Assembly (NCBI GenBank): GCA_027624995.1
Contig: JAQBTI010000008.1
Coordinates: 1 to 22,241, forward strand
From: Chloroflexota bacterium
Lineage (GTDB): Bacteria > Chloroflexota > Dehalococcoidia > Lucifugimonadales > CATQGZ01
Reading direction: 5' to 3'
DNA length: 22,241 nucleotides
This document shows, piece after piece, positions 14,973-20,958 of this stretch. Made by a program: the position numbers and the translations under genes. The notes beneath the pieces are model-generated. The model was given only the letters and a program-made list of their open reading frames with translations. It did not search any database and was not told where the DNA came from. Every line of letters starts with the position of its first letter. Position 1 is the stretch's first letter.

Positions 14973-15878
14973 CCGGGCTTTGAAGTATGGCACGACCCGG
15001 TTGACGTAGTCCTCGGGAAAGGTCTTGAACGCGTCCAAGTGGTCCACGCCAGGGACGACCCACATCTCGCTGCCCGGGTAAGCCGCCTCGTCGACGCGCT
15101 TCCCGTGGTCCGTGGGGATGCGGGTGTCGGCGTCCCCGTGAATCACGAGGATCGCGAAACCGATGGACTCGACCGCCTCCTCGGGCACCAGCTTGCCCAG
15201 ATCTATATCGAATATCATGTCCGCGATCACGCTGGCCCCCGGCACAAACACGGGAGCAATCCACCCAGGGATGGGCGTCTTGCGACCGATCTCGAACGCA
15301 ACGAGCTGAGACACCCTGGCATAGGGACTGTCCACGACCAGACCCCTGATGGCCGGCTCGTCGGCCACGGCCAACACCGAGGTCCCCGCGCCCATGGACA
15401 TTCCCAGCACGCCAATCCTGTCGGGGGTGGCGCCCCTCGCGACCAGGTAGTCATAGGCGCCGAGTACGTCCTGGGCCTCGTTGATTCCGCCGGTGACTCT
15501 GTCCCCGCCGGAGGAGCCGTGGGCTCGGAGGTCGAAGAGCAACACGTTGAAGCCCGATTCCACAAGATGTACCGCTATCTGTGTCGCCTCGTCGCCAGAC
15601 CGCGTCGAGTTGATCCCATGCACGAATATGACACTAGCCCCATCCTCGACGCCTGGCAGATACCAGCCATCAAGGGTTACGTCCCCTTTGCGCGATACGA
15701 ATTCGACATCCTCGTATTCCAGCCCGTAGTCCGTCGGATGATCGGTCTGGTCGTTGCGCTCGGCGCTTGTCACGCTGCTCGCAACGAAGTAGGAAATGGC
15801 CAGATAAGCAACCAACAGGAGCCCGACGAGTGCCGGGACAGCGATTCTCGAGATGCGGAGGATGCGGGTCTTAGTCAC
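14958..15878 (-). CDS. Membrane-anchored alpha/beta hydrolase
   Basis: A 306-residue serine hydrolase with one N-terminal membrane segment (about residues 12-35, VPALVGLLLVAYLAISYFVA), so probably anchored with the catalytic domain outside the cytoplasm. The fold is shown by IFVHGINSTRSG (oxyanion region), LLFDLRAHGSSGG, nucleophile elbow GMSMGAG (Ser161), the acid in HGDADTRIP (Asp251) and the His in GVDHLDAF (His280). It resembles the BAAT/acyl-CoA thioester or prolyl oligopeptidase-like hydrolases of the YfhR type. The substrate is unknown. The GTG start lacks a strong ribosome-binding site. It overlaps the convergent end of proS by 15 nt and diverges from the selenoprotein pair. Confidence 0.9.
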   Translation of the reverse strand: MTKTRILRISRIAVPALVGLLLVAYLAISYFVASSVTSAERNDQTDHPTDYGLEYEDVEFVSRKGDVTLDGWYLPGVEDGASVIFVHGINSTRSGDEATQIAVHLVESGFNVLLFDLRAHGSSGGDRVTGGINEAQDVLGAYDYLVARGATPDRIGVLGMSMGAGTSVLAVADEPAIRGLVVDSPYARVSQLVAFEIGRKTPIPGWIAPVFVPGASVIADMIFDIDLGKLVPEEAVESIGFAILVIHGDADTRIPTDHGKRVDEAAYPGSEMWVVPGVDHLDAFKTFPEDYVNRVVPYFKARLAGK

Positions 15879-16041
15879 TCTGCCCGATCACCGTGGCGGA
15901 CCCCCGGAGTAGCTTGCCCTGGTCTGCGCCGGACCATCCGCGCGGTGACTTGCTCAACGGAGACCTCCGATCAAACGGCTTTCCGAAAGGCGTGCTGTAG
16001 GTTACATCATTTTCGAGGGCTTGGCATTTGCCCAATTAGTT

Positions 16042-16071
16042 TTGCGCTTCCGGTCGGACTTCACTTAGAAT
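16042..16071 (+). promoter_or_regulatory. Putative promoter of the selenoprotein pair (possibly leaderless)
   Basis: TAGAAT at 16066-16071 (5 of 6 to TATAAT) is preceded by TTGCGC about 18 nt upstream. The start codon of the glutaredoxin-like gene lies only 6 nt after the -10 box, so the mRNA would begin at or next to the ATG. This agrees with the absence of a ribosome-binding site for that gene. Confidence 0.4.
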
Positions 16072-16077
16072 GAAACT

Positions 16078-16296
16078 ATGGTTACGCTGTACACGCACCC
16101 TGACTGCACTTACTCCGACGCCCTCAAGGGAGAGCTCAAAGAGGCGGGAACAGTCTTCGACGAGATTGACCTGTCTCTGCGCCCCGAGGCTTGGGAGAGG
16201 CTCGAAGAGCTAACCGGAGGCGAGCGGATCACGCCCGTCCTCGTCGATGGAGAGAAGGTCGAGGTCGGATTCCACGGAATCGGGTGAAGTTTCTAG
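16078..16296 (+). CDS. Glutaredoxin-like selenoprotein ending in Sec-Ser-Phe (Uxx-star type)
   Basis: A small thioredoxin-fold protein, MVTLYTHPDCTYSDALKGEL..., with the glutaredoxin N-terminal motif in the form C-T-Y-S (Cys10, Ser13), the cis-Pro segment ERITPVLVDGEK and a C terminus GFHGIG. The TGA at 16285-16287 would end it at residue 69. Reading through as selenocysteine gives U70-S71-F72 and then TAG (16294-16296). This C-terminal U-x-x-stop is what I recall as the hallmark of the NCBI 'Uxx-star family glutaredoxin-like (seleno)protein'. A perfect 7-bp hairpin with loop GTT follows the TGA at SECIS distance. Role: thiol/selenol redox chemistry in the cytosol, probably with the downstream redoxin (inference). 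There is no ribosome-binding site; see the promoter entry. Confidence 0.8.
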
Positions 16297-16297
16297 T

Positions 16298-16314
16298 TGA
16301 GGCCGTTGGCCTCA
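16298..16314 (+). promoter_or_regulatory. Candidate bacterial SECIS element of the glutaredoxin-like gene
   Basis: TGAGGCC (16298-16304) pairs perfectly with GGCCTCA (16308-16314) around the loop GTT. The distance from the UGA to the apical loop is 17 nt and the first loop base is G. Both fit what I recall of bacterial SECIS rules (loop 16-37 nt after UGA; G in the first two loop positions). It extends past the stop codon into the spacer before the next gene's AGGAGG. Confidence 0.7.
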
Positions 16315-16334
16315 TTAAGGACAGGAGGACACCG

Positions 16335-17051
16335 ATGACTACCACTGCCGCACGGTCCATTGGAGCGGGTGACCAGGCCCCAGACTTTACGCTTCGATCT
16401 CTCAACGGCGAGGCGGTCACCTTATCGAGTTATCGAGGCAAGAAGCTCATCCTTTTTATGTGGGCCTCCTGGTGAGGCTGCCGCGAGCAGTTGCCTGTAT
16501 GGCAACAGCGGTACGAGGAGCTCAAGGAGCGCGGCGTCGAGGTCTTGTCGGTGGCACTGGACGCCCAGGGCCCGGACAAGGCCCGCCCTTACACTGAAAA
16601 GGCAGGGGCAAGGTTCACGACGGTGGTCGACGAGGAGAACCTCCTGGGGCAGCTCTACGGCTTCAATGCCGTCCCAAATGGTTTCTTGATCGATGAGGGC
16701 GGAACCGTGCGGTACGCCAGGCGGGGCGGGTTCGACATCCGCCGCGACGAATCTGCCGACGTATTGGAGCGATGGATCGACGGCCCGAGTCTGGATGAAT
16801 CCCTGGAGTCTGCTCAGGCGGAGCTCGGCACCGAGCATTCAGAGGCCATCGACCTGTTCCGCAAGGGGCTCGCGCTGTATCGCCAGGGTGATGTGACCAA
16901 GGCGGTGGCGAAGTGGCGTAGTGCGATCGAGATGGAGCCAGGCAACTACATCATCCGGAAGCAGATCTGGGCGGTCCAGAACCCGGACCGGTTCTACTCC
17001 GGCGATGTCGACTACACGTGGCAGAAAGAGCAGATGGAGCAAGGGCTGTAG
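16335..17051 (+). CDS. Redoxin-family selenoprotein (UGA at the redox-active position) with C-terminal TPR-like tail
   Basis: Peroxiredoxin/TlpA-like protein of 238 residues if the in-frame TGA at 16473-16475 is read as selenocysteine. AGGAGG sits 6 nt before the ATG at 16335. Residues 1-46 (ARSIGAGDQAPDFTLRSLNG, then SSYRGKKLILFMWASW) and 48-238 (GCREQLPVWQQRYEELKERG, VEVLSVALDAQGPDKARPYT, LYGFNAVPNGFLIDEGG) are in the same frame and together make a complete redoxin domain. Sec47 lies where homologues have the first Cys after WASW, giving U-G-C (Cys49). From about 175 a TPR-like pair of helices (DLFRKGLALYRQGDVTKAVA, KWRSAIEMEPGN) ends the protein. A hairpin 20 nt after the UGA fits a SECIS. 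Probably reduces peroxides or disulfides; the physiological substrate is unknown. Confidence 0.82.
16490..16506 (+). promoter_or_regulatory. Candidate bacterial SECIS element of the redoxin gene
   Basis: GTTGCC (16490-16495) pairs with GGCAAC (16501-16506) around the loop TGTAT. Lower pairing is possible between CCGC (16481-16484) and GCGG. The apical loop lies 20 nt after the UGA, and G is the second loop base. The hairpin is inside the coding region, as bacterial SECIS elements must be, encoding L-P-V-W-Q. Confidence 0.7.
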
Positions 17052-17146
17052 GCTCCCTGTCGCGTCCCATGACCCTGTCGGTTCCTTCCCAGTACGAGGA
17101 ATCCAAAGCGGTCGCCGTAGCATAACCCCTGCCTAAGACAGCGGCC

Positions 17147-17183
17147 CTAGATTCCTCGGTCGCTGCGCTCCCTCGGAATAACA
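17147..17183. repeat. Partial copy of the dispersed repeat
   Basis: CTAGATTCCTCGGTCGCTGC through CTCGGAATAACAT resembles the right arm of the element at 2367-2398, including the preceding CGGC/CTAG context. The left arm is missing here. It lies in the 150-bp space between the convergent ends of the redoxin and RidA genes. Confidence 0.6.
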
Positions 17184-17202
17184 TGCGCTGCGATCGGGCG
17201 GC

Positions 17203-17592
17203 CTAGTCCAGCACCGCGGTGGCGGTTATCTCCACGGACAGGCCCGGCTCAGCGAGCGCGCTGACCTCCACATAGGCGTTTGTCGGCCACTCGCCCTGGA
17301 AGTACTCGTCCCAGATTTCCTTCTGCTCGCCCTCAATGGGCCAGAAGTCCGCAATGTTCGTCAAGTAGGTCGTCATCGCGACGATGTCCGACGGTCTCCC
17401 GCCTTCGGCAGCGACGATTCGGGTGATCCTGTCCAGAACGGCTCGTAGCTGCGCCATCGGTGAACCGCCGTCGGAGTCGGAGTACCGCGCAGTTGTCCCG
17501 GAGATGTACAGGGTGTCGCCCGCCTTGACGGTCCTGATGTAAGTCGGGCCCGCGGGGTATATATCCTCGTGGTTGTTTCTGGTCTTTTTCAA
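17203..17592 (-). CDS. RidA/YjgF-family protein
   Basis: A 129-residue RidA-superfamily protein. Archetypal members hydrolyse reactive enamines/imines formed from amino acids. The TTG start at 17592 has GGGAG about 6 nt upstream. Family features are VKAGDTLYISGTTARYS, AQLRAVLDRITRIVAAEGG, DIVAMTTYLTNIADFWPIEG and a C-terminal strand VEITATAVLD. The segment PTNAYVEVSALAEPGLSVEI lacks the Arg that in RidA (ARS.VEVA..) binds the substrate carboxylate, so it belongs to a divergent Rid subfamily and may not be an imine deaminase. It is the last gene of a probable operon with an SDR and glutamate dehydrogenase, 36 nt after the SDR; the link to amino-acid oxidation is consistent. Confidence 0.88.
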   Translation of the reverse strand: MKKTRNNHEDIYPAGPTYIRTVKAGDTLYISGTTARYSDSDGGSPMAQLRAVLDRITRIVAAEGGRPSDIVAMTTYLTNIADFWPIEGEQKEIWDEYFQGEWPTNAYVEVSALAEPGLSVEITATAVLD

Positions 17593-17628
17593 ATCTGTCT
17601 CCCGAGCTAGCTATCCGGGGTGTCGGAC

Positions 17629-18429
17629 TCAATGGCCCTCTATGGACCGGGACTCGTACGGCTCTCTGCTGGTGAGTTGGCTGGTCATGCCGCCATCGGC
17701 GAGGATGTTCGCTCCCGTGATGCTCTTACTGCGGTCGCTAAGCAGGAACGCGGCCAACTCGCCAACCTCCTCGGGCTCGATGGCGCGGGCAATCGGAATG
17801 TTCGAGTTCCAATGCTCGACGGCCCGCTCAGGATCCGGGGCAGCCGCCAGCAGGTCTTTCCATATCTGAGTGTTCAAGAGACCGGGCGAAATCGCGTTGA
17901 CTCTAATGTTTGCGGCCGCCATTTCGACTGCGATGCTCTTGGTCAGCCCCACGACTCCGGTCTTGGCCGCATCGTAGGGACCAGCGCCCGGCAGGGCGGC
18001 AACCGAATGCACGCTTGAGATGTTGACGATGCTTCCTCCAGACTCCTGCGCGAGCATCTGCCTGCAGACAAGCTGGCTAAAGAAAAACACGGCGCGCAGG
18101 TCCACACGGATGACCCTCTCCCAGTCCTCGACCGTGGTCTCCAGGAAGGCTCTGACGAAATTGACGCCCGCATTGTTGACCAGGCCGTCGATGCGACCGC
18201 ACTCGGCGATGGACGCATCGACGAGGCGACTACGAGCTTCGTCGTTCCCCACGTCGCATGTAACCGCCAGTGCTGCCTCGCCAAGGCTCCCAGCAACCTT
18301 GGAGGCGGCGTCACCCCGAATATCGGCGACGACTACTCGCGCGCCTTCTCTGTGACAGACGCGAGCAATCCCTTCGCCGAGTCCTCCTCCCGCGCCGGTG
18401 ACGATAACAACCTTGTCGGTCAATAGCAT
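17629..18429 (-). CDS. Short-chain dehydrogenase/reductase (SDR)
   Basis: A 266-residue classical SDR. Unlike the SDR at the left of the window it has a standard cofactor loop, VTGAGGGLGEGIA (TGxxxGxG), then VVVADIRG (Asp after beta-2, suggesting NAD), CDVGN, LVNNAGVNF, SIVNISSVHS with catalytic Ser, the Y-x-x-x-K in GPYDAAKTG, and ISPGLLNT. The C terminus has the ITGANILADGGM signature plus a 17-residue tail. Substrate unknown; 3-oxoacyl or sugar/alcohol dehydrogenases look alike at this level. AGGGGG lies about 10 nt before the ATG. It starts 14 nt after the glutamate dehydrogenase stop and is followed by the RidA gene, so the three are probably one transcript. Confidence 0.93.
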   Translation of the reverse strand: MLLTDKVVIVTGAGGGLGEGIARVCHREGARVVVADIRGDAASKVAGSLGEAALAVTCDVGNDEARSRLVDASIAECGRIDGLVNNAGVNFVRAFLETTVEDWERVIRVDLRAVFFFSQLVCRQMLAQESGGSIVNISSVHSVAALPGAGPYDAAKTGVVGLTKSIAVEMAAANIRVNAISPGLLNTQIWKDLLAAAPDPERAVEHWNSNIPIARAIEPEEVGELAAFLLSDRSKSITGANILADGGMTSQLTSREPYESRSIEGH

Positions 18430-18443
18430 GAAAACAGCGCCCC

Positions 18444-19700
18444 CTAGATAAAGCCGCGCATTCGGGCGACGTGAGCAACGCTACCTACACCTATAAGGAA
18501 CGCAGCGTCGCGGTAAGTGATGGCTTCCCTCTCAGCGGTCTCGCTCACTTTGCGATACGCGCGCGTCATGATCTTCTTCAGCTCGGTGGTGACCCGGTCT
18601 TCTTTCCAGTGTGCCTGGTAAAGGTTCTGGGACCACTCGAAGTACGAGACGATCACGCCGCCTGCATTGACGAGTATGTCGGGCAGTATCTTGATACCGC
18701 GGTCGTTGAGAATCCGGTCCGCCTCGGGTATAACGGGGTGGTTGGCGGCTTCGATAACCATCTTCGCCTTGATTCTGGGAGCGTTCTCCGCGTGGATGAC
18801 GCCATCGATTGCGGCCGGGATCAGGAAGTCGCATGGCTGCTCTAAGAGCTCTTCGTTAGATACTGAGTCCGCGCCGGGAAGGCCGGTTACGGTGCCGGTT
18901 TCATCCTTGTGCCTGAGGAGCTGCTTCATGTCGATGCCATCGGAGCGATAGGACCCGCCCTGGATGTCGCTAACCCCGACGACGTTGCACCCCATCTCGT
19001 CGGCGATCCGTGCAGTCCACGATCCTACATTTCCGAACCCCTGAACGATCACGCCTCCGCCCTTCAAGTCTATCCCCGCATCCTTGGCAACCTCGGCCAC
19101 GACCGTGACTACGCCTCGGCCGGTGGCGGCCTCACGCCCGGCCGAGCCGCCCAGCTCAATGGGCTTCCCGGTTACTATCCCAGGGGTATGACCGTGGATC
19201 CGGCCGTATTCGTCCATCATCCACACCATGGTCTGGGCGTTCGTACCGAGGTCAGGGGCGAGGATGTCGCGGTTCACCGCCAGCAAGTGCTCGATATTAG
19301 CCGTGTAGCGGCGAGTCAGTCTGTTGAGCTCGCCTTCGCTCAAGAGGTGTGGGTCGCACTGAACGCCGCCCTTGGCCCCGCCGAAAGGGATGTCTACCAG
19401 AGCCGTCTTCCAGGTCATCAAAGAGGCAAGCGCCTTTACCTCTTCGCGGTCAGCGAGCGGATGGTAACGAACGCCGCCCTTGTAAGGGCCTCTGGCCCCG
19501 TTGTGCTGCACCCTGTAACCGGTAAACACCTCGATGCGACCGTCGTCCATCCGCACGGGCACCGCGACCTGAAGCTCGCGCCACGGGCGTCGGAGCAACT
19601 CGCGCTCTCCATCGTCCAGCTTCAGGCGGTCCGCCGCCCGGTCGAAGAAGATGTTGACGGCCTCGTATGTGCTCGCTCCGGTAGAACCGACAGTGGTCAT
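18444..19700 (-). CDS. gdhA: Glutamate dehydrogenase (Glu/Leu/Phe/Val dehydrogenase family)
   Basis: Oxidative deamination of glutamate to 2-oxoglutarate and ammonia, or the reverse, in the cytosol. The 418-residue product is the usual length of the small hexameric enzyme. The N-terminal domain has GYRVQHNGARGPYKGGVRYH (substrate-binding Lys), MTWKTALVDIPFGGAKGGV (catalytic Lys region) and ILAPDLGTN (catalytic Asp). The Rossmann domain has VIVQGFGNVGSWTA, with VVGVSDIQGG after beta-2. LVNAGGVIVSYFEWSQN is the family signature near the end. Conserved residues fit glutamate rather than leucine specificity, but I cannot assign NAD or NADP. GGAGG lies 8 nt before the ATG. First gene of the operon with SDR and RidA. 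Confidence 0.94.
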   Translation of the reverse strand: MTTVGSTGASTYEAVNIFFDRAADRLKLDDGERELLRRPWRELQVAVPVRMDDGRIEVFTGYRVQHNGARGPYKGGVRYHPLADREEVKALASLMTWKTALVDIPFGGAKGGVQCDPHLLSEGELNRLTRRYTANIEHLLAVNRDILAPDLGTNAQTMVWMMDEYGRIHGHTPGIVTGKPIELGGSAGREAATGRGVVTVVAEVAKDAGIDLKGGGVIVQGFGNVGSWTARIADEMGCNVVGVSDIQGGSYRSDGIDMKQLLRHKDETGTVTGLPGADSVSNEELLEQPCDFLIPAAIDGVIHAENAPRIKAKMVIEAANHPVIPEADRILNDRGIKILPDILVNAGGVIVSYFEWSQNLYQAHWKEDRVTTELKKIMTRAYRKVSETAEREAITYRDAAFLIGVGSVAHVARMRGFI

Positions 19701-19744
19701 GATGAGATCCTCCGTGGAGTCTTAGCTCGGGTCGTGCGGGCGGA

Positions 19745-19750
19745 ATTATA
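19745..19750 (-). promoter_or_regulatory. -10 box upstream of glutamate dehydrogenase
   Basis: A perfect TATAAT on the minus strand, 44 nt before the gdhA start codon; transcription would begin near 19738. No clear -35 is seen. It is back to back with the promoter of the leader RNA (19784-19812). Confidence 0.45.
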
Positions 19751-19783
19751 CTACGGGAACGGCTAGCCCTGGGTATTCCCGCG

Positions 19784-19812
19784 TTGAAGCCCCCTACCCG
19801 ACCTGCTATACT
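19784..19812 (+). promoter_or_regulatory. Strong promoter of the leader RNA / MoeB operon
   Basis: TTGAAG (19784-19789), a 17-nt spacer and TATACT (19807-19812) with the extended TGC just before it. This is the best sigma70-like promoter in the window. Transcription would start near 19819. Confidence 0.7.
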
Positions 19813-19818
19813 CTGGAC

Positions 19819-19997
19819 ACTAGTCCGCTATCGGTTGGATGCACGTGAAGATATCAACGGTCGCACTCGCGACCTGTACGTAGCGAAGCTCCGGCAACCA
19901 GATCAAGGTCTCGCGGCAGGAACAGTCGTCCCCTCACAACAACCGAGGGTAAAGGGCTCCGCTGCGACAGACAATGCGTCTGGCAGCGGAGCTTTTT
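19819..19997 (+). ncRNA. Structured leader or small RNA ending in an intrinsic terminator
   Basis: The roughly 180 nt between the strong promoter and a strong terminator contain no convincing gene but show structure: GGTCGC/GCGACC hairpin (19859-19874), CCCTC/GAGGG (19931-19949), then the terminator. AGTCCGCT at 19822-19829 can pair with the terminator's 3' arm (AGCGGAGCT, one bulge), an alternative fold that would undo the terminator. This suggests a riboswitch or attenuator for the downstream sulfur-transfer genes, or an independent small RNA, since a second weak promoter (TTGTTC...TATACA, 19996-20023) lies after the terminator. The segment GCGAAGCTCCGGCAACC (19883-19899) faintly recalls the SAM-I riboswitch core, but the P3 arm and 5' part do not match, so I do not name a class. 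Confidence 0.5.
19956..19997 (+). terminator. Intrinsic terminator upstream of the MoeB gene
   Basis: GCTCCGCTGC (19956-19965) pairs with GCAGCGGAGC (19983-19992), with a second inner stem CAGAC/GTCTG, followed by TTTTT (19993-19997). A textbook rho-independent terminator about 80 nt before the MoeB start codon. Confidence 0.85.
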
Positions 19998-20044
19998 GTT
20001 CCCCGAAGAATCCACAATATACAATGGCGCATCTTAACTGCGTC

Positions 20045-20060
20045 GGCCTCGCAAGAGGCC
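20045..20060 (+). promoter_or_regulatory. GNRA-capped hairpin before the MoeB ribosome-binding site
   Basis: GGCCTC-GCAA-GAGGCC forms a perfect 6-bp stem with a GCAA tetraloop, 8 nt before GGAGG. It could stabilise the processed 5' end or affect translation. Confidence 0.4.
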
Positions 20061-20079
20061 ATCAGAACGGAGGAAAGAG

Positions 20080-20910
20080 TTGGCAACAGATACACTGACA
20101 AAGCCGCTTACACCGTACCAGGTAAGCCGGTACAGCAGACATATCATCATGCCCCAGGTGGGCAGCGCCGGGCAGCGGAAGCTGCTCGAATCAAAGGTCC
20201 TGATAATAGGTGCCGGCGGACTGGGCTCCCCGATAGCCATCTACCTTACCCTGGCAGGTGTTGGCACGCTCGGCATCGTGGACTTCGACACGGTAGACGT
20301 GACCAACTTGCAGCGGCAGATCTTGCACCACAACGATGACATCGGACGCCCCAAGGTTGAGTCCGCACGGGACACGCTGCTGGCATACAACCCGGACGTC
20401 AACGTCGTGGCGCATGAGGAGCCTATAACGTCGGAGAATGCCATGCGTATCATGGCGGACTACGATGTTATCGTGAACGGGGCAGATAATTTTCCGGCGC
20501 GCTACTTGGTAAATGACGCGGCTTACATGAGCGGCAAGCCTCTGGTTGACGGCAGTATCCTCATGTTCGATGGGATGGCGACGGTGTTCCTGCCTGGGGA
20601 GGGCTGCTACCGCTGCCTCTTCCCCACGCCGCCCCCACCAGGCGAGGTGCCGTCGTGCTCCGAGGCCGGAGTGCTGGGGATGCTCCCAGGCATGGTGGGC
20701 ACGATACAGGCGACCGAGACGGTGAAGCTCATCATGGGGGTGGGCAAGTCCTTGTCGGGCAGGCTTCTGATTATCGACGCCCTGGACATGGAGTTCAGAA
20801 CGGTCAAGATCCGCCGGAACCCGGACTGCCCGGTATGCGGCGACAATCCGACGGTCACGGAGTTAATCGACTACGAGGCGTTCTGCGGCGTTCCCGCCCT
20901 GGCCATCTAG
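20080..20910 (+). CDS. moeB: MoeB/ThiF-family sulfur-carrier adenylyltransferase
   Basis: E1-like enzyme that adenylates the C-terminal Gly-Gly of a small sulfur-carrier protein (MoaD, ThiS or CysO type). The TTG start at 20080 is supported by GGAGG 7 nt upstream. In the 276-residue product, RYSRHIIMPQVGSAGQRKL holds the conserved Arg finger and start of the domain; IIGAGGLGSP (44-51) is the ATP loop; DFDTVDVTNLQRQ is the E1 signature; NGADNFPARYLVND follows. Zinc ligands are Cys176, Cys179, Cys250 and Cys253, and the thioester-type Cys193 lies in PSCSEAGVLG. It lacks the fused rhodanese domain of MoeZ, but a separate sulfurtransferase gene follows by 48 nt, which could supply sulfur. No carrier gene is in the window, so the pathway (Moco, thiamine or cysteine) is open. 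Confidence 0.92.
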   Translation: MATDTLTKPLTPYQVSRYSRHIIMPQVGSAGQRKLLESKVLIIGAGGLGSPIAIYLTLAGVGTLGIVDFDTVDVTNLQRQILHHNDDIGRPKVESARDTLLAYNPDVNVVAHEEPITSENAMRIMADYDVIVNGADNFPARYLVNDAAYMSGKPLVDGSILMFDGMATVFLPGEGCYRCLFPTPPPPGEVPSCSEAGVLGMLPGMVGTIQATETVKLIMGVGKSLSGRLLIIDALDMEFRTVKIRRNPDCPVCGDNPTVTELIDYEAFCGVPALAI

Positions 20911-20958
20911 GTCGCTCGCCGAAACTACGACTAAACTGATTGAGAGAGAGGAACAAAC

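Noticed and set aside
15039..16073. 344-codon plus-strand frame opposite the alpha/beta hydrolase
   Set aside because: The minus-strand protein has a full Ser-Asp-His triad and membrane anchor; the plus frame is His/Arg/Gly-rich shadow sequence.
16285..16475. Alternative genetic code with TGA as a sense codon
   Set aside because: TGA is the normal stop of frr, cdsA and the MFS gene here, so only the two context-marked UGAs are candidates for recoding.
16491..17051. Independent gene starting just after the UGA of the redoxin
   Set aside because: It lacks a ribosome-binding site and would begin inside the redoxin fold, missing the first strands and the WASW segment. Read-through of the UGA explains the data better.
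18909..19766. 285-codon plus-strand frame opposite glutamate dehydrogenase
   Set aside because: Complement of a strongly conserved gene with intact catalytic motifs; the plus-strand product has no family features.
19819..19997. SAM-I riboswitch
   Set aside because: GCGAAGCTCCGGCAACC resembles part of the core, but the P2 partner strand and P3 arm cannot be found, so the class is left open.
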